Shown piece by piece: positions 1 through 8,298 of a stretch of DNA of 64,000 nucleotides (within the stretch, counting starts at the first letter, position 1; each line of letters opens with the position of its first letter). The DNA comes from Lyngbya sp. PCC 8106 (GTDB taxonomy: Bacteria; Cyanobacteriota; Cyanobacteriia; Cyanobacteriales; Microcoleaceae): positions 25,884 to 89,883 of the forward strand of contig NZ_AAVU01000028.1 in assembly GCF_000169095.1 (NCBI RefSeq), read 5' to 3'. Made by a program: the position numbers and the translations under genes. Below the pieces are notes generated by a model, which made no database searches, was not told the DNA's origin, and worked only from the letters and a program-made list of their open reading frames with translations.

Positions 1-396
1 ACCTTGAGTTTTCCAACTGCTCAATCCTCCGTCTAAAATAGCGACCTTTTCGTGTCCCATGTATCGCAATAACCACCACAAACGAGCCGCAAATGCAAAG
101 CGAGAATCATCATATGCAACCACAAAGGTGTTAGAACGAATTCCCATTTCGCTAAAAGTTTGAGCTAATTGGGGGAGATTTGGAAGGGGATGACGACCGC
201 CATGTCGAGCAACAGGACTGGAAAGATCTCGGTTCAGATCAAGATAGTATGCTCCGGGAATATGACTTTCTTGATACTGGCGTTGTCCGAGTTCAGAGTC
301 AGCTAATGAAAAGCGACAGTCAACAACGACAATATTCGGATTATCAAGTTTATTAGCTAACCAAGAAGCAGAAACAACTAAAGCATTATCCGTCAT
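1..396 (-). CDS. Rhodanese-type sulfurtransferase, N-terminal part (cut by window edge)
   Basis: The minus-strand frame opens with ATG at 396 and stays open for 132 codons to base 1, so the C-terminal part lies outside the window. The translation begins MTDNALVVSASWLANKL and continues with VVDCRF, GAYYLDLNRDLS, VARHGGRHPLP, VVAYDD and LLRYMGH. This is the order seen in the inactive first rhodanese domain of thiosulfate or 3-mercaptopyruvate sulfurtransferases (SseA type). The family moves sulfane sulfur from thiosulfate or mercaptopyruvate to a thiophilic acceptor in the cytoplasm. The catalytic cysteine should be in the second domain, which is not visible, so the substrate cannot be judged. 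Confidence 0.85.
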   Translation of the reverse strand, partial: MTDNALVVSASWLANKLDNPNIVVVDCRFSLADSELGQRQYQESHIPGAYYLDLNRDLSSPVARHGGRHPLPNLPQLAQTFSEMGIRSNTFVVAYDDSRFAFAARLWWLLRYMGHEKVAILDGGLSSWKTQG

Positions 397-456
397 ATTT
401 TGATCTCAATTCTGAATAAAATTAAGGTTCTCAGTTCAGAGACTCCTGATCCTACT

Positions 457-783
457 TTAATGAGAGTCGGAAATGGCTTTTTCAAACTCCATGCGTTGTT
501 TAGCACTGTAGAGGAAATAACCATTCATCATCGCTGAAGCGAGAAGACGACCCAACTGTTGACGATTTGTATTGATATTAACATCAAAGTGGTCAGAGGG
601 TAAACCACCTAAAAGTTGAGCAAGACGATGTTCCATAATTTGAGCAACTTCAGGATCAGGTTGAGAAAGGTGAGAGATAGTTTCTGGGTTCATCGACTGA
701 AGGTATTGTAACAGTTGATTTCCGTCTGATGAAGCGTCTTTGAAAAAATCAGGAACTCGATTCGATACATTTTTATCGTGCAT
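457..783 (-). CDS. DUF760 family protein
   Basis: A 108-residue protein without signal peptide or membrane segment. The C-terminal motif LGRLLASAMMNGYFLYSAKQ followed by RMEFE matches the DUF760 family, which is conserved in cyanobacteria and plastids. Family members often bind or mark partner proteins, but I cannot assign a reaction. The N-terminus is hydrophilic, and the middle (LLQYLQSMNPE, QIMEHRLAQLLGGLP) looks helical. It lies 60 bases downstream of the rhodanese start on the same strand and is probably transcribed on its own or with that gene. Confidence 0.75.
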   Translation of the reverse strand: MHDKNVSNRVPDFFKDASSDGNQLLQYLQSMNPETISHLSQPDPEVAQIMEHRLAQLLGGLPSDHFDVNINTNRQQLGRLLASAMMNGYFLYSAKQRMEFEKAISDSH

Positions 784-900
784 TTTAAATCCTTTTTTGT
801 ATTCTGTAAAATTTTAGGCTGACTTGCTTTCTACTCTAGCCACTGATCCTATCCTGTTCTAGTGAGTAAAACCGAACCAAATGGGGGGATGTTTCGACTT

Positions 901-1374
901 TTATCTTTCGTCTTGATTTGATGCTGATGGACGTTGAATAAATTGTTTTAAAATTGTTGCTGGAGAACGATCCCAAGTATCTTCGTGGTGATAGACTAAG
1001 GCGTGTTTAGTGAGCTTGTAAGCAGAAGAACCGTTAAAAAATATTTGCGGTTTCCACGGAAGTCGTAGGGTTCCCCGTACTGTCCAGTCAGCCGTAATCA
1101 GATCCACTGCGGTTTGTTGAACTCGGTGTAAATCAAAGTAAATTTCACTAAAAAATAAGCGAGCATGAAATCGGAGTGTCCAAAAGATAATTCTGTAGTT
1201 AAATTTCCATTTAAACGTATTCACGGGGTCGGTAAAGTAAATATCTGAGGTGTAAATATTATAGGATATATCTTTTTCAAACAAGGTAGGGAGGTCATTT
1301 TTTAGGGTTGTGATCACCGTTTCTATTTGAGCTTGGTATTGTTCGGGTGTCAGTTGGGGTGAGGTTGCCGTCAT
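901..1374 (-). CDS. DUF2358 family protein
   Basis: About 157 residues from the ATG at 1374; a TTG fifteen bases upstream is a less likely start. Features such as LKNDLPTLFEKDISYNIYT, IYFTDPVNTF, RLFFSEIYFD and a late TVRGTLRLPW match DUF2358, a family found in cyanobacteria and plants with an NTF2/SnoaL-like fold (family knowledge). No catalytic residues are obvious and the function is unknown. The protein is soluble with no export signal. It is followed on the same strand by the DUF760 gene, about 120 bases away. Confidence 0.7.
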   Translation of the reverse strand: MTATSPQLTPEQYQAQIETVITTLKNDLPTLFEKDISYNIYTSDIYFTDPVNTFKWKFNYRIIFWTLRFHARLFFSEIYFDLHRVQQTAVDLITADWTVRGTLRLPWKPQIFFNGSSAYKLTKHALVYHHEDTWDRSPATILKQFIQRPSASNQDER

Positions 1375-1469
1375 AATTTTTTCTTGCAAAAATCATCCAA
1401 AAGTTATCAGTAAAGACAGGGTAGCATTTTACTTAAATTTTGGGAAGACGGGTAAAGATTGAGTGGATA

Positions 1470-1501
1470 ATCCCCCCTTGAAAACTCAAAAAGGAGGGAA
1501 T
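1470..1501 (-). terminator. Imperfect hairpin downstream of the pentapeptide-repeat gene
   Basis: Read on the minus strand, a CCCTCC-containing arm, a T-rich loop and a GGGGGG-containing arm form an imperfect stem 32 bases after the stop of the pentapeptide-repeat gene. No long U-tract follows, so this is a weak terminator call. Confidence 0.35.
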
Positions 1502-1532
1502 TACAAGAATTATTAGTTTTTAATCCATTCTA

Positions 1533-2054
1533 CTAATTGTTACATTTGACTCGTTGCTTTTCGAGATCCTTATTCCGAGGAATTTTGGAGAGATCAACTC
1601 CGGGTTTATAAATGGTTTTCGCATCCCAAAGTTTAGCCCCCTCTAAGTTGGCGTCAGTCAGGTTAGTTGTCTCATCAAGAATGGCTCCACTCAGGTCTGT
1701 TTTACTCAAATCAGCGCCACTTAAATCGGCTCCACTGAGGTTGGCATCAACAAAGTTTGCGTAGGGAAATTCAGCATTTCCTAACTTGGCTCGGGTGAGA
1801 TCTGCACAGGTAAAATAGGCTCCTTCAAAATAACTATCACTGAGGTTGGCTTCAGTTAAATCTGCTTGGCGGAGTTGAGCATTAACGCGCCGGGTATTAC
1901 TGAGATCTGCGCCTCGGAGGTTACATCCTTGACAAGAACTGGCTTGTCCTTTGATAAAAACGTCAGGATCGTTGGTATTAAACTGAGCGAAACTGGGAGC
2001 AATTGCAATGAGGGGAATAAGCAACCCCAATATTCCTAGTAGTTTAGACTTCAT
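1533..2054 (-). CDS. Exported pentapeptide-repeat protein
   Basis: A 173-residue protein. Residues 1-23 form a signal peptide (MKSKLLGILGLLIPLIAIAP, cleavage near SFAQ). From about residue 40 there are successive A(D/N)LxX units (LRGADLS, RQADLTEANLS, ADLTRAKLG, ANLSGADLSGADLSKTDLSG, ANLEGAKL), typical of the right-handed quadrilateral beta helix. Cysteines occur at CQGC, FTC and VKCNN. Exported pentapeptide proteins are very common in cyanobacteria and mostly of unknown function. There is a good AGGAGGAA-type ribosome site just before the ATG. It appears to be a single-gene unit. Confidence 0.85.
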   Translation of the reverse strand: MKSKLLGILGLLIPLIAIAPSFAQFNTNDPDVFIKGQASSCQGCNLRGADLSNTRRVNAQLRQADLTEANLSDSYFEGAYFTCADLTRAKLGNAEFPYANFVDANLSGADLSGADLSKTDLSGAILDETTNLTDANLEGAKLWDAKTIYKPGVDLSKIPRNKDLEKQRVKCNN

Positions 2055-2285
2055 TTTATGTTCCTCCTATTCCTCGGATCAGTTTGTTCTGATATTTCGA
2101 GAGTTTAGCATATTTATTTTGTCGATAGAGAATCCTAAAAAGTTTCTGAACATGAGAATAGTCTTAAGTTTGAGAAGTTAGTTGATCTCCGTAGTCCGCC
2201 GGTTTTATCCCCTAATCTAATTATCAATTTTTGTGAAAAAAATGCACGGTATTCTTATACAAATCAAACTCAACTAAAACGATGG

Positions 2286-2303
2286 ATCTATCTGGAGATA
2301 GAT
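2286..2303. other. Perfect small hairpin in the gap 2055-2358
   Basis: ATCTATC-TGGA-GATAGAT forms a perfect 7-bp stem with a 4-base loop. It lies about 55 bases downstream of the CBS-CP12 stop on the minus strand and upstream of the pentapeptide gene. It could be part of a transcript end, but no U-run follows. I see nothing else recognisable in this 300-base gap. Confidence 0.35.
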
Positions 2304-2358
2304 GTCAATTCATTTCCAAATAGATCCACTAGAAAACAATCACCGCTTTTAATCAGCT

Positions 2359-2976
2359 TTAATTATCGTAAACCCGAGCTTCGGCAGCATCTGGATTTTC
2401 TTCACAAAAAACCTCAAAAGCCGTCTGATCAAGACGTTCTGCTTTTTGGTGTGCTGCTTCTGCTTGTAATTCTTCGACAATATCCCAAGCCGCAGCACAT
2501 TCTTTGGAAGTTGCGCCTTTTTCTGTGCAGGTGGCGCGAGCGTCTTTAATAGCTTCTTGGATACGTTCTTCGAGGAGAATACTTTTCGGTTTTTCGACAA
2601 AATCGCCTTTTTTGAGGATGTCACCAATCGAAATAATCCCCATCAACGTTTCCTGAATAACAGGTGCTAAATGAATGTGAGTCTGAGCAAACAACCGAGC
2701 AACGTATTCTACACCCAAATCGGGGTTAACAACGATGCAGGGTTTGGTCATAATTTCATAGACTCGCATCTGTTTGGGATCTTTACCGAAAGCCGCAACT
2801 TTGTAGATGATGTCTGTTTCGGTGACAATACCGTAAGCATCCTGTTCGTGACGACGTTCGACTATTAAAGCACGCCGCCCTTTTTCGTTCATTTTCTTAA
2901 CGGCTTCAGCGACGGTAGCTGAACCGCGAATGGTGACAACATCAGTCGTCATAATATCTTTGGCTTTGAGCATCAT
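2359..2976 (-). CDS. CBS-CP12 fusion protein
   Basis: A 205-residue protein in two parts. Residues 1-125 contain two CBS motifs (KAKDIMTTDVVTI, VTETDIIYK; VYEIMTKPCIVV, GIISIGDIL), which usually bind adenine nucleotides. Residues 130-205 are CP12-like: an N-terminal cysteine pair (ATCTEKGATSKEC), the core AAAWDIVEELQAEAAHQ, and an end FCEENPDAAEARVYDN. CP12 links GAPDH and phosphoribulokinase under redox control in the Calvin cycle. CBS-CP12 fusions are known in cyanobacteria and are thought to add energy sensing. The last canonical cysteine is Ala here (AAEAR instead of AAECR), so the C-terminal disulfide cannot form. The start at 2976 follows a GGAGAAAG ribosome site. Confidence 0.9.
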   Translation of the reverse strand: MMLKAKDIMTTDVVTIRGSATVAEAVKKMNEKGRRALIVERRHEQDAYGIVTETDIIYKVAAFGKDPKQMRVYEIMTKPCIVVNPDLGVEYVARLFAQTHIHLAPVIQETLMGIISIGDILKKGDFVEKPKSILLEERIQEAIKDARATCTEKGATSKECAAAWDIVEELQAEAAHQKAERLDQTAFEVFCEENPDAAEARVYDN

Positions 2977-3311
2977 GGATCTTTCTCCATTAATTCACTG
3001 CAAACTCTAGTTTGCCTTGTTATGGGATCAAAAGAAAGTATTGTTAAATTAATTCTAAACTGTTAAAATTTAAACTTTAAAAGATTTAAGATTTACGACA
3101 GTTGGGATAACAATTGGCACAAGATGGTAATCACACAAACTTCATTGAGAATCGAGAAAGGCAACCTAACTCACTTAAGGTCAGAAAAGTCAGTTCGATT
3201 GTTCTTTAATCCCCAGTCAATTCTCAACAAAAGTTCAAGAAAATTAATCACACTTGTGAGTTCACAAACCCGAGAATCTGTGGACATCAAATCAGCCTTT
3301 TCTGGAGTGAT
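2977..3311. other. Intergenic gap without a convincing gene
   Basis: These 335 bases are AT-rich. One plus-strand open frame of 72 codons (3124-3342) has no ribosome site, no family resemblance and runs into the antisense of the next gene, so I do not call it. The gap must contain the promoter of the CBS-CP12 gene near 3000-3060. Confidence 0.4.
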
Positions 3312-3998
3312 TCACTGGGTTGAATTCAAGTCAATCCGTTGATATTGATAGGATTGATCTTCAGCCCCCCAAATCTGATTTCCCTTTTGATCATATCCGC
3401 GATCAAAAGTCTCCATACTTTCAGCATCTAAAGTAATCTGATTCGTGATAGTGACTGCGCCTTTATAATTGGCTGGACATCCTTCCGGTTGAGTTTGACC
3501 AATATATTGAGAACCCGCAGGTTGGAGGAAAACACTACAGCGATAATCTCCAATGTCCTCAATTGTAACCAGACGTTCCGACTCCGACTGACTACAAAAA
3601 TTCACCAAAGCCCTGGGGTTAGCAGGAACAAAAGTCGCCGACTCCACCTGTTGACCATCCGCACTCGGAGAAATCTGTAAAAACCGTTGGCGATAGGGTT
3701 TTTTGGGATTACTCGTCATCGCCTGTTCTTGATACAGAAAAATCGCAGGAGATCGTTGGGTAATTTCATCAGCATCAGCAACTTTGACCACACAGGTTGT
3801 CATCCGAACACTCGGCGCATCTGGAACCGCCTGGGCTTGGGCGCTGGTTTCCATCACACCTGTGAGATAAGAGACAACCTCCAGGACTTGACGGGGAGTT
3901 GAGTTGAAGATCAAGCCACATCCAAATAAACTAGCAGTAGTGATCAACGTGGCGATCGCATAGCCTGTTTTCCGGGGATAACTCACCTGCACCTCCAT
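3312..3998 (-). CDS. Exported CpcT/CpeT-family (phycobiliprotein lyase-like) protein
   Basis: A 228-residue protein. Residues 10-30 are hydrophobic (GYAIATLITTASLFGCGLIF) and include a possible lipobox SLFG-C; an alternative signal-peptidase site would be near SAQAQA. The rest matches the CpcT/CpeT chromophore-lyase fold: IFLYQEQAM, KPYRQRFLQI, GCPANYKGAVTITNQ, SMETFDRGYDQKGNQIWG. True CpcT/CpeT enzymes attach bilins to phycobiliprotein cysteines in the cytoplasm. A predicted export signal argues against that job here, so this is better seen as a secreted or lipid-anchored member of the superfamily with an unknown ligand. It is a single gene, divergent from the M48 protease gene. Confidence 0.75.
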   Translation of the reverse strand: MEVQVSYPRKTGYAIATLITTASLFGCGLIFNSTPRQVLEVVSYLTGVMETSAQAQAVPDAPSVRMTTCVVKVADADEITQRSPAIFLYQEQAMTSNPKKPYRQRFLQISPSADGQQVESATFVPANPRALVNFCSQSESERLVTIEDIGDYRCSVFLQPAGSQYIGQTQPEGCPANYKGAVTITNQITLDAESMETFDRGYDQKGNQIWGAEDQSYQYQRIDLNSTQ

Positions 3999-4124
3999 TG
4001 CATAAAATCCAATACAGTTGTTTCTATTATTTGCAACTACTTTAATAAATTTGTCAACATGATCAGGTCAGCCTAATTTTAAGTTAGACCGGAATAGACT
4101 TTCAGTTTACCGTTGCAAAATACT

Positions 4125-5096
4125 ATGCCAACTTACACCGGAATTTCAAGTGAAGCGTTTCGCCATCCTCTCGACCGACAAGCAGAAGAAGCCCTCCGCA
4201 GCGTTCCGGGGTTTGATCTGATTGCCAGTAAGTTTGTCGAATTTGTCTACGAACGTCCTCAGTACGTTTATCTGATGGGGAATAGTATTCAAGTCGGGCC
4301 ACGTCAATATGCCAGTATCTATCATATTTTTCGTGAATGTATTCGAGATCTCGATGTCTTGAATGAACCCGTTTTATTCGTAGCACAAAACCCCCAAGTC
4401 AATAGCTATTCTCTCGGACAGGAACGCCCCTATATTGTTCTAAATACAGGTTTATTAGATGTTGTTGATCAAGCCCAATTGCGGGCGGTTTTAGCCCATG
4501 AACTCGGTCATATCAAATGTGGTCATCCGATTTTAAATCAAATGGCGATTTGGGCGATGGGTGTCGCTTCTACGATTGGAGAAATGACGATGGGACTCGG
4601 AAATTTAGTCAGTAGTGGATTGATTTATGCCTTTTATGAATGGCGACGCAAAGCGGAACTTTCGGCTGATCGGGCGGCGTTGTTGGTCACAGATGATTTG
4701 AAATGTGTTATGCAGTCAATGATGACGATGGCTGGGGTGAGTGGAAAATACGCTTCTGAATGTTCTCTCGATGAGTTTATTCGCCAGTCTGAACAGTATC
4801 ACAATCTCGATAGCGATGGCTTGAATCAAGTGTATAAATTTTTGCTGTATAACGGGGGTCAAGGAATGATGCTGACTCATCCTTTCCCGGTGGAACGAAT
4901 TCAATATTTACGGGAGTGGGCGACTTCTGAAGAATATCGACAAATTCGGTTAGGAAATTATAAACAAAGGGTTTCCGAAGGTGCGGTTGAAGTCGAAGTT
5001 GAGGAGTCGAATGATGAAGTCGAGGCGTTACGGCGTCAAGTTGAGGAGTTACAGCGAGAAATCAATCAAGTTAAATCGAGTCAAGGAGAAAGCTAA
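4125..5096 (+). CDS. M48-family metallopeptidase
   Basis: About 323 residues from the ATG at 4125; a TTG at 4113 is in frame but less likely. The zinc motif HELGH lies at about residue 125-129, and a downstream EWRRKAELSADR supplies the third ligand Glu and the following Asp typical of M48 (HtpX/Oma1-like) peptidases. Weakly hydrophobic stretches around WAMGVASTIGEMTMGLGNLV may touch a membrane. The last 40 residues are charged coiled coil (EVEVEESNDEVEALRRQVEE). The natural substrate is unknown. A strong terminator follows at 5109-5151. Confidence 0.85.
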   Translation: MPTYTGISSEAFRHPLDRQAEEALRSVPGFDLIASKFVEFVYERPQYVYLMGNSIQVGPRQYASIYHIFRECIRDLDVLNEPVLFVAQNPQVNSYSLGQERPYIVLNTGLLDVVDQAQLRAVLAHELGHIKCGHPILNQMAIWAMGVASTIGEMTMGLGNLVSSGLIYAFYEWRRKAELSADRAALLVTDDLKCVMQSMMTMAGVSGKYASECSLDEFIRQSEQYHNLDSDGLNQVYKFLLYNGGQGMMLTHPFPVERIQYLREWATSEEYRQIRLGNYKQRVSEGAVEVEVEESNDEVEALRRQVEELQREINQVKSSQGES

Positions 5097-5108
5097 ATGC
5101 TAAAGGGT

Positions 5109-5151
5109 GAGGAGGTAGCCGAAAATCATTCCTGCGTCCTCCTCGCTTTTT
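5109..5151 (+). terminator. Rho-independent terminator of the M48 gene
   Basis: The arms GAGGAGG (5109-5115) and CCTCCTC (5138-5144) can pair, followed by GCTTTTT. It lies 12 bases after the protease stop codon. Confidence 0.65.
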
Positions 5152-5238
5152 AGAATGTTTGACAATCTCCGGAATTGACTAACTCGGAAATGAAGGATAA
5201 TGTTAAGGTAAAGGATTAAAATCGGGAAAAACTCTAAC

Positions 5239-5727
5239 ATGATAGGCACTTTTGATCGGAAAAAAAATAATTCTGGGGGATTTAAACCCAACTGGGGCGA
5301 TTTTTTGGGTAAAGGCGCAATTGTCTTAGCGATTTTGGCGGGTACTATGTATCTGACTAATCCTTCACGAGAAGAATATTTGAATTATGCTTCGGGTAGA
5401 TTAGTGACAGAAGCTCAGGAAAAATGGTGTACAAAGTCTAATATACCTGAGTTTTTGAATGGAATTTCCGAATCATTAGTTGATACTTGTCAATCGCTTG
5501 TGACGAATAGACGAGAGTGGATTCAGGACAATATTAATACAGGAACTGACCGTCATAATGCAGTATTGTTCAGCATTTATACGACGGATTTTGATTTTGT
5601 AGATAAGCGCTATCGAACGATAGCAGTTTTTGGTAATTTTCTGACCTTTTCCTCAGAAGATCTACAACAAACCGAAAAAGTCGAAAACGTCGAAAATGTC
5701 GAAAACGTTAATCAAGATTCTGAGTAA
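5239..5727 (+). CDS. DUF4359 family membrane-anchored protein
   Basis: A 162-residue protein with one N-terminal membrane segment (GAIVLAILAGTMYLTNP, about residues 28-46), so it is probably anchored with the rest outside or in the lumen. NPSREEYLNYASGRLVTEAQ, two cysteines (KWCTKS, DTCQSL) and FSIYTTDF, followed by a GNFLTF segment, match DUF4359, a small cyanobacterial family of unknown role. The last residues are a short repeat VENVENVENV encoded by near-identical 9-base units. It is followed by a good terminator. Confidence 0.7.
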   Translation: MIGTFDRKKNNSGGFKPNWGDFLGKGAIVLAILAGTMYLTNPSREEYLNYASGRLVTEAQEKWCTKSNIPEFLNGISESLVDTCQSLVTNRREWIQDNINTGTDRHNAVLFSIYTTDFDFVDKRYRTIAVFGNFLTFSSEDLQQTEKVENVENVENVNQDSE

Positions 5728-5769
5728 CTTAGTTCATTTCTGTGGTCTGTGAAATTTTGCTTTTTCTTC

Positions 5770-5790
5770 ACCGTTAGACGGTATTTTTTT
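5770..5790 (+). terminator. Rho-independent terminator of the DUF4359 gene
   Basis: ACCGT-TAG-ACGGT followed by A and seven T residues, 43 bases after the stop codon. Confidence 0.65.
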
Positions 5791-5896
5791 GTTTTTTGAG
5801 TGGAATTGCTTGTTTTCCTCTCTAGAAAACCCATCAATAGACCCGTTCTCATGGGTAGAGATTATATAAATATTGACTTTAAAAGTCTAGTTTATC

Positions 5897-5932
5897 TAAA
5901 AAAATAAGGATGGATTAACAACAAATTAATCC
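5897..5932 (-). terminator. Rho-independent terminator of the thioredoxin-like gene
   Basis: On the minus strand GGATTAA (5926-5932) and TTAATCC (5912-5918) pair across a 7-base loop. They are followed by a T-run (the A-run near 5898-5905 on the plus strand). The hairpin lies about 30 bases after the stop at 5961. Confidence 0.55.
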
Positions 5933-5960
5933 ACCCTAAAAACTTTAATTTAACTGATAT

Positions 5961-6542
5961 TCAACCGAAATAATTAGGTTCAGAACCCGGATGCCATTTA
6001 ATATTACAGCCTATACTGGGTACTTGATCCGGACTCACAGCTTGATCGGCTAAAACAGCATCCAACGCCGCCCGTAAATCTTTACCTGTAACAGGTTTCT
6101 CATTACTCGGACGACTCTCATCGAGTTGACCCCGATAAACTAATTGGCGATCGCCATCAAATACAAAAAAGTCAGGTGTACAAGCGGCTGTGTATATCTT
6201 TGCGACGTCCTGAGTTTCATCATAGCAGTAGGGAAAATTAAAGCCTAATTCCTGCGCCATTTCTTTGAGTTGATCTGGTGCATCACCTGGATGAGTTTGG
6301 ACAGAATTAGAACTAATTGCGACAATACCCACTCCTTTGGGAATATAATCTTTGCCAATTTTTGCGAGTTCATTTTGAACGTGTTTGACAAAGGGACAAT
6401 GACGACAAATAAACATCACTAACAACGCTTTTTTGTCCGCAAAAGTCTCCAAAGAGATCATTTCCCCTGTGGTGACATCCGGTAGTTGAAAATCCGGTGC
6501 AGGGGTTGATAGCGCTAACATGGTAGAAGCCGTTAAAGACAT
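5961..6542 (-). CDS. Thioredoxin-fold (AhpC/TSA-like) protein
   Basis: About 193 residues. I place the start at the ATG at 6542, which has GGAAAG nine bases upstream, rather than the longer frame to 6575. Motifs include TPAPDFQLPDVTTGE, LVMFICRHCPFVKHVQNEL with an active-site-like CRHC, VAISSNS, and FDGDRQLVYRGQLDESRP. This is the group of thioredoxin-like proteins related to peroxiredoxins that carry CxxCPF; they probably work in thiol redox exchange. The partner and true substrate are unknown. It is a single gene converging on DUF4359. Confidence 0.8.
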   Translation of the reverse strand: MSLTASTMLALSTPAPDFQLPDVTTGEMISLETFADKKALLVMFICRHCPFVKHVQNELAKIGKDYIPKGVGIVAISSNSVQTHPGDAPDQLKEMAQELGFNFPYCYDETQDVAKIYTAACTPDFFVFDGDRQLVYRGQLDESRPSNEKPVTGKDLRAALDAVLADQAVSPDQVPSIGCNIKWHPGSEPNYFG

Positions 6543-6705
6543 TGTTAAACTTTCCTTAATTACAATCAACAACAAACAGACTTATTGTTATTATCAGGTA
6601 TCGAGGGGATATCTTTCCAGTCAATAAAATACTGATTCAGTTGGAGGGGTTGCCAAACGGATTGCTAGACTAGAGTTTGCCTTATTTGAGTTGATATCAC
6701 CATTC

Positions 6706-7536
6706 ATGCACAGGCTGTTAACTGGTTCACTTCGAGTTGAATATCTGACCTTGGCAATTGCCAATCTTCCCGCTTCATTAGACGGAATTCGACTGGTTCA
6801 GTTGAGTGATTTGCATTACGATGGGATTAGACTGTCAGATCGTTTATTGGCAGAGGCGATCGCAGAAACCAATCACGCCAAACCTGATTTAATTTTTCTG
6901 ACCGGGGATTATGTCACCGATGACCCCAAACCCGTTCACCGCTTAGTTTGGCATCTGAAACTGTTGCGAAGTCAAGCTGGAATTTATGCGGTGTTGGGAA
7001 ACCATGATTACTATTATCCTCACTCTCAAGGGATGATCACAGAAGCATTCACACAAATTGGCATTCAAGTTTTATCCAATCAAGTCGTTTATCCGTTAGG
7101 ATCTGAGTTAGCAGTTATAGGATTACCGGATATTTATTCAGGTCAATTTAACCCAGAATCAGTGATGAATTTAGTTGACCCAATGACACCACGAATTGTT
7201 TTATCTCATAGCCCAGATACCGCCGAATTGCTCAACAAATGGCGAATTGATTTACAATTATCAGGTCATACGCATGGGGGTCAAATTGTGCTTCCGGGAA
7301 TCGGCCCTTTACGGGGGTGGATGCAAAAGGTTCAGAGTCAACTTCCCAAATCTCTAAGATTTTTAGTGCCGTTAAAATCAAACTGCAAGAAGATGTTTAA
7401 ACATTGGGAATGGGCTTCTGGATTGCATTCTGTGGGATCAAATTCTTTATATGTCAATCGAGGTTTAGGAACTTACCCGCCAGGACGATTTAATTGTCCG
7501 CCCGAAGTCACGGTTATTACTTTAAAATGTAAGTAA
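6706..7536 (+). CDS. Metallophosphoesterase (YaeI/YkuE-like)
   Basis: About 276 residues from the ATG at 6706; a TTG at 6691 is possible. The calcineurin-like metal-site motifs appear in order: QLSDLHYD, LIFLTGDYVTDD, VLGNHDYYY, LSHSPD and LSGHTHGGQI. These bind two metal ions and hydrolyse phosphoesters. The YaeI group is often linked with membrane-lipid (UDP-diacylglucosamine-type) or other phosphoester substrates; the substrate here is not known. No signal peptide is evident. About 180 bases without a gene follow. Confidence 0.85.
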   Translation: MHRLLTGSLRVEYLTLAIANLPASLDGIRLVQLSDLHYDGIRLSDRLLAEAIAETNHAKPDLIFLTGDYVTDDPKPVHRLVWHLKLLRSQAGIYAVLGNHDYYYPHSQGMITEAFTQIGIQVLSNQVVYPLGSELAVIGLPDIYSGQFNPESVMNLVDPMTPRIVLSHSPDTAELLNKWRIDLQLSGHTHGGQIVLPGIGPLRGWMQKVQSQLPKSLRFLVPLKSNCKKMFKHWEWASGLHSVGSNSLYVNRGLGTYPPGRFNCPPEVTVITLKCK

Positions 7537-7715
7537 ACTTGGGGTCAATGAAATTGGGAAAACTGCTACTGGGCAAGGAGAGTTAAATGGGATAATGTAA
7601 GAGTTGGTGTGTTAGTTGGTTATATTAGATCTATTTTTGAAACACAACGCCAAAATTATTCCTTCTATTTTACTCTTCAAAAGACTACAGTACCACTCGA
7701 CAATTACTTAAACCA

Positions 7716-8144
7716 ATGGAAGAACTACTTACTCTTAAAGAACTCTTACATCAAGGCAATATAACAGAAGCTCTGTTAATTGTAGAAGAATTAGAAGAAA
7801 TGAGCAAATCAGATAAACTGAATAAAATATTTAGTTATGGTATTATTTTACTCCTACACCTGATTAAGCAATCTGCTGAAAGCCGCACCACTAGGTCTTG
7901 GAATCTTTCTATTCGCAATTCTATCAAGCAAATTCAACGCACTAATTGCCAGAAAACAAAGGGAACCTATATGACTGAAGAAGAATTAGCAGCAACCCTA
8001 GAAGATGCTTATGATTTAGCATTGGAAAAAGCCGCGATAGAAGCTTTTGAAGGAAAATATGAAGCTGAAGAATTAAGTCAATTCGTCCAACGAGAGGAGA
8101 TTATAAAAAAGGCAATGAATTTAATCTGGGAACGAGAAATATAG
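7716..8144 (+). CDS. DUF29 family protein
   Basis: A 142-residue soluble protein. LLLHLIKQSAESRTTRSW followed by NLSIRNSIKQI matches the core of DUF29, a family abundant in cyanobacteria and often found near mobile or toxin-antitoxin genes. The C-terminal third is acidic and helical (EEELAATLEDAYDLALEKAA). No catalytic residues are obvious and the role is unknown. Confidence 0.7.
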   Translation: MEELLTLKELLHQGNITEALLIVEELEEMSKSDKLNKIFSYGIILLLHLIKQSAESRTTRSWNLSIRNSIKQIQRTNCQKTKGTYMTEEELAATLEDAYDLALEKAAIEAFEGKYEAEELSQFVQREEIIKKAMNLIWEREI

Positions 8145-8298
8145 GACTTGCAGGATTGATTGCGAGTCTTTATTCCCGGCTATGTGGTAAGATTAGAATT
8201 AGAATTTATAATTGGCAAGATATTTTTAGAGAATATTGGCGATCGTGCATTGTTCTAGTTTCCCAAAAATTGCGAGTTAAATTAGGTCAATTATAGCG

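Noticed and set aside
2349..2627. Minus-strand 92-codon frame rich in Lys
   Set aside because: It overlaps the CBS-CP12 gene in another frame on the same strand; its composition reflects the codon bias of the real gene.
3124..3342. Plus-strand 72-codon open frame in the gap before the CpcT-like gene
   Set aside because: No ribosome site, no recognisable protein features, and it ends inside the antisense of the neighbouring gene.
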